Positions 6,310 through 8,521 of a DNA stretch of 8,521 bases are shown piece after piece. Location of the stretch: NCBI GenBank assembly GCA_021323555.1, contig JAJONP010000077.1, positions 1 through 8,521 on the forward strand. The letters are read 5' to 3'. This DNA comes from Gammaproteobacteria bacterium. GTDB taxonomy: Bacteria > Pseudomonadota > Gammaproteobacteria > DSM-16500. The notes beneath the pieces were generated by a model. The model ran no database searches, was not told the DNA's origin, and saw only the letters and a list, made by a program, of their open reading frames with translations. Each line of letters begins with the position of its first letter. The first letter of the stretch is position 1. A program made the translations under genes and the position numbers.

Positions 6310-8046
6310 TTAATCTTTATTCTTAAGAGAAAAAGTATTCTTAAAATCATCGAGCTGTTTTTTTAGCTCTGTCTCTTCTATTCCTTGTTGGTGCTTGGTA
6401 ATAGCATGTAGATGCAGGTATGATTTCACTACGGCAAATAATCCTACGCCTTCTGTTGTAGCAATTCCTGCTGCCACCCCAACTGTAGGAGCTGCCAGAG
6501 GAAAAGCGACTGCGCCTACCAACGCGGTAAGTGCAATAAGAAATACAGCCAAGGCGGCTTGCAGTGTTTTTGGCATGGGCAAGTTTTTAATATTTTTTTC
6601 AAATTGTTTTATCTGTTTTTCTTCCACATAGTTAAATTCATCAGTCGACTCTTTTAAATGCGAAAGCTCTCTTTCTATGTGTGCCTTTGTTTGACCAGAT
6701 ACCTTACCTGATTTCCATAAAGTATCGAGTGTGTTAATGACTTCTGTCATTTTTGTATGTGCCTCTTGAATTAGCTCAGGAGAAAGCTTCTTCTTATAAG
6801 ATTTTGCCTCTTTTTCACATTGGTTTTCTAGGTCAGATAAGCTCTTAAAATCCTGGTTATTGCGACCCTCAACCATTTCTCGAATAGCTTTAAAGGAAGA
6901 CATTTCAGATAATGCTACAAAATTTTCGATAACAAAATTAAAAACGTACGCGTTTTTTTGTGTTGGATTATTATTATTCTTATATCGCTTAAGGTTACCC
7001 TTATAATCCCAAGGTGGTAATAAAGCAAACTCAACTTGCAGGTTATCTCTATAGCCGCTTTTTTGTAATATTAGAATTTGTAAGTAAGCGATAACATAGG
7101 GATTATTACGAAAATCACCGCATCCTAGGGCGCCTGCAATTAATCGAGGCTTTCCGTTGCCTTCATGCGCTTTTATTGCTAACTCGTACTGGGCATCAAA
7201 ACGTTTTGCCATATCCTGAATATAAAGGCTAGGACCGTTTTTTTTCTTATAATAATTTTCCACATAGTTTAATCTAAAGTTAGGAGCAGCTATAAAGAGA
7301 GCGTTAAATTCTGGTTGATTGCCTTCTGCTAATATTTCACCATTGTAGAAAAATAATTTGTTGTGTTTTAAGACGTACGCCCCGCCAAAGTAATTAAATC
7401 CTCGCTGTTTATCAGCATATCCTTCGCCCTCATAATACTGATGCTCCTCCGCTGTAGTGTAACAATTGTAGCCGTATTTTTTATTGTGATGATTGTAAGG
7501 TTTTCGTTTTCTTATATTGGAATGGAGAAATATAATTTCTTCTTGCGCTGCCATCCTCGGCCACTCATCTTGACCTCCTATATAGGTCTCGTTTGCAAAT
7601 ATCACGACTGTAGGCAAAATCAACCCTGGCTCTTGGTGGCAAGCCATGATGGCATCCTGGGTTGATTTCAGGCCGAATAACGGTTTGTGATATGGCAAGG
7701 GTCCTTCTTCTTTCGCTTCCTTTGCTTCAGCGTCTGGCTCAGCTAAAAGCTTATCGCTGGGAAATACATGTTCGTCCTCAAACGAGAAAGGTGAGTCTTC
7801 TGCTCTTGCAAATATAAGATGCAGTTTTGCTAATGCTTCTTGCTTACCTATCCCTTTTGGGCGTAATTCGTTATAGAGAGATTCTATTTTTTGATCATTG
7901 AAGAAACCCTGAGGGATGTCTCCCAGCACTTTCTGAAAAAGAAATTCACCCTTTTCATCATTCGTTCGATTTCCTTCACGGTCGAACTCACGCCGGGGAA
8001 AACCTATGTTATCAGCAGGCTGGCCAAAATTACTTGCACTATTCAT
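6310..8046 (-). CDS. PARG/macrodomain-like protein with C-terminal membrane hairpin, probable effector
   Basis: This 578-aa protein has, at about residues 140-345, the landmark order of bacterial poly(ADP-ribose) glycohydrolase-type macrodomains. These are a strand TVVIFANE (146-153), a glycine turn IGG (156-158), AAQEE (166-170) matching the catalytic QEE, and GALGCGDFRNNP (305-316) matching the GAxGCGxFxNxP loop. Such enzymes hydrolyse ADP-ribose linkages. Only two of the three Gly of the classic GGG are present. A MavL-like (DUF4804) effector domain is an alternative I cannot exclude. Residues 1-120 are unassigned, with an acidic linker near 103-115. Residues 400-490 are charged and helical. 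Residues about 497-543 form two hydrophobic segments rich in Ala/Val/Leu, a likely membrane hairpin. The tail has EETELKKQLDD. AGGAA lies about 7 nt before ATG 8046. Secretion and target are inferred. Confidence 0.7.
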   Translation of the reverse strand: MNSASNFGQPADNIGFPRREFDREGNRTNDEKGEFLFQKVLGDIPQGFFNDQKIESLYNELRPKGIGKQEALAKLHLIFARAEDSPFSFEDEHVFPSDKLLAEPDAEAKEAKEEGPLPYHKPLFGLKSTQDAIMACHQEPGLILPTVVIFANETYIGGQDEWPRMAAQEEIIFLHSNIRKRKPYNHHNKKYGYNCYTTAEEHQYYEGEGYADKQRGFNYFGGAYVLKHNKLFFYNGEILAEGNQPEFNALFIAAPNFRLNYVENYYKKKNGPSLYIQDMAKRFDAQYELAIKAHEGNGKPRLIAGALGCGDFRNNPYVIAYLQILILQKSGYRDNLQVEFALLPPWDYKGNLKRYKNNNNPTQKNAYVFNFVIENFVALSEMSSFKAIREMVEGRNNQDFKSLSDLENQCEKEAKSYKKKLSPELIQEAHTKMTEVINTLDTLWKSGKVSGQTKAHIERELSHLKESTDEFNYVEEKQIKQFEKNIKNLPMPKTLQAALAVFLIALTALVGAVAFPLAAPTVGVAAGIATTEGVGLFAVVKSYLHLHAITKHQQGIEETELKKQLDDFKNTFSLKNKD

Positions 8047-8087
8047 TATTCATTTCCTATTTAAATCAAAAGCTTACGTTTAAGATA

Positions 8088-8118
8088 TCACTTTATTATA
8101 GCAGAATTTTATATTCTG
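8088..8118 (-). promoter_or_regulatory. Extended -10 promoter of the PARG-like gene with inverted repeat
   Basis: On the minus strand TGCTATAAT (8103-8095) is a consensus extended -10, with a start point near 8088 and a leader of about 41 nt. The -35 region is poor, as is common for extended -10 promoters. Just upstream, CAGAAT-TTTAT-ATTCTG (8102-8118, plus-strand reading) is a perfect 6-bp inverted repeat filling the spacer, so it is a candidate operator site. Confidence 0.55.
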
Positions 8119-8179
8119 GGATTAGCGTAGATCGCTGTTAAACGATATAGAGGTACAGTGGTTAAAATAATAGAAGAGT

Positions 8180-8213
8180 AAAAAATATAGAATAACCCTG
8201 TCCACATGTTATT
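8180..8213 (-). terminator. Possible weak terminator after the Rpn gene
   Basis: Reading the minus strand, AATAAC (8213-8208) can pair with GTTATT (8196-8191) around an 11-nt loop. A run of six T (8185-8180) follows after 5 nt. The stem is AT-rich and the loop is long, so this is a weak candidate, about 25 nt past the stop codon. Confidence 0.3.
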
Positions 8214-8234
8214 TCTTAAATCGGAAATAGAATT

Positions 8235-8521
8235 CTACTGTTCTTCTTTAACAAACATCTCATCTAATGTTTTAGCCGTTAAAATATTATTGCCCCAGGC
8301 CAATAATGTTTCTGAGTTGGCACCCATAATGCGTTGAGTATAAAAAGAAGGCACTGTACCGAAACGGCTTTGCATCAGACGTAGAAGCAATGCTGCTTCA
8401 CCTTGTTGCATACCTTGCTGCATACCTTGCTGTACTCCTCTTTGCTCAAACTGTTGTGCTAAGGTCATGACTTCACCTCGTAACTTACCCGTTAAATACC
8501 GATTCACTTTTTCAATAAAAA
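8235..8521 (-). CDS. Rpn family nuclease/putative transposase, C-terminal part
   Basis: Only the last 95 or so residues are inside the window; the frame stays open to the right edge, so the gene begins outside. The GTG at 8507 is probably internal: FIEKVNRYLTGKLRGEVMT is the usual join between the nuclease domain and tail in this family. The tail has the glutamine-rich GVQQGMQQGMQQG stretch, then a DUF4351-type C-terminus (ALLLRLMQSRFGTVP ... LLAWGNNILTAKTLDEMF). Rpn proteins are PD-(D/E)XK DNA endonucleases linked to RecA-independent recombination, and are abundant in bacteria with many mobile genes. The catalytic residues would lie upstream and cannot be checked here. The stop codon sits inside the 10-bp palindrome TAGAATTCTA (8228-8237). 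Confidence 0.85.
   Translation of the reverse strand, partial: FIEKVNRYLTGKLRGEVMTLAQQFEQRGVQQGMQQGMQQGEAALLLRLMQSRFGTVPSFYTQRIMGANSETLLAWGNNILTAKTLDEMFVKEEQ
8401..8436. repeat. 12-bp tandem repeat, three copies, in the Rpn gene
   Basis: Three adjacent 12-bp units (8401-8412, 8413-8424, 8425-8436) differ by 1 base between the first and second and by 3 bases in the third. On the coding strand they encode the repeated tetrapeptide QQGM (the third-unit copy reads VQQG). Slippage would add or remove four residues without shifting the frame, and this stretch is known to vary in copy number among Rpn family members. Confidence 0.8.

Noticed and set aside
6395..6631. Plus-strand reading frame inside the PARG-like gene
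   Set aside because: It is antisense to the hydrophobic hairpin coding region, where low-complexity Ala/Val codons keep the opposite strand open. It has no recognisable motif.

Overview
The window is AT-rich DNA in which most intergenic gaps are short. It carries long proteins that look aimed at a eukaryotic host (ankyrin repeats, a PARG/macrodomain-like enzyme with a membrane hairpin), a chromosomal higBA toxin-antitoxin pair and the tail of an Rpn-family nuclease gene. This mix suggests a host-associated gammaproteobacterium, most likely in Legionellales (Legionella, Coxiella or Rickettsiella type). That assignment is inferred from gene content only; no rRNA or other phylogenetic marker is present.

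Layout. Bases 1-253 hold no convincing gene. They start with a perfect 14-bp palindrome that may be the centre of a longer repeat cut by the window edge, and end with the promoter of the first gene. Bases 254-2623 (+) encode a 789-aa ankyrin-repeat protein. Bases 2759-4780 (+) encode a complete, signal-peptide-bearing M13 (neprilysin/PepO-type) zinc metallopeptidase. Bases 4834-5594 (+) hold the higB-higA operon, with a strong sigma70-type promoter and an inverted-repeat operator. On the minus strand, 6083-5664 encodes a 139-aa helical protein of unknown function. At 8046-6310 lies a 578-aa protein with sequence signatures of bacterial poly(ADP-ribose) glycohydrolase / macrodomain proteins and a C-terminal hydrophobic hairpin. 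The right edge (8521-8235, minus) is the 3' end of an Rpn/PD-(D/E)XK transposase-like gene that starts outside the window.

How the parts relate. The genes appear to be mostly separate transcription units; only higB-higA is clearly an operon. The 139-aa and 578-aa genes are on the same strand and share an extended -10 motif (TGCTATA[A/C]T), so they may be co-regulated. The ankyrin protein and the PARG-like protein are the best secreted-effector candidates. Both have a glutamate-rich stretch shortly before the C-terminus, as many Dot/Icm substrates do. The PARG-like protein is the most interesting item: it would be an enzyme that removes or processes ADP-ribose, tethered to a membrane.
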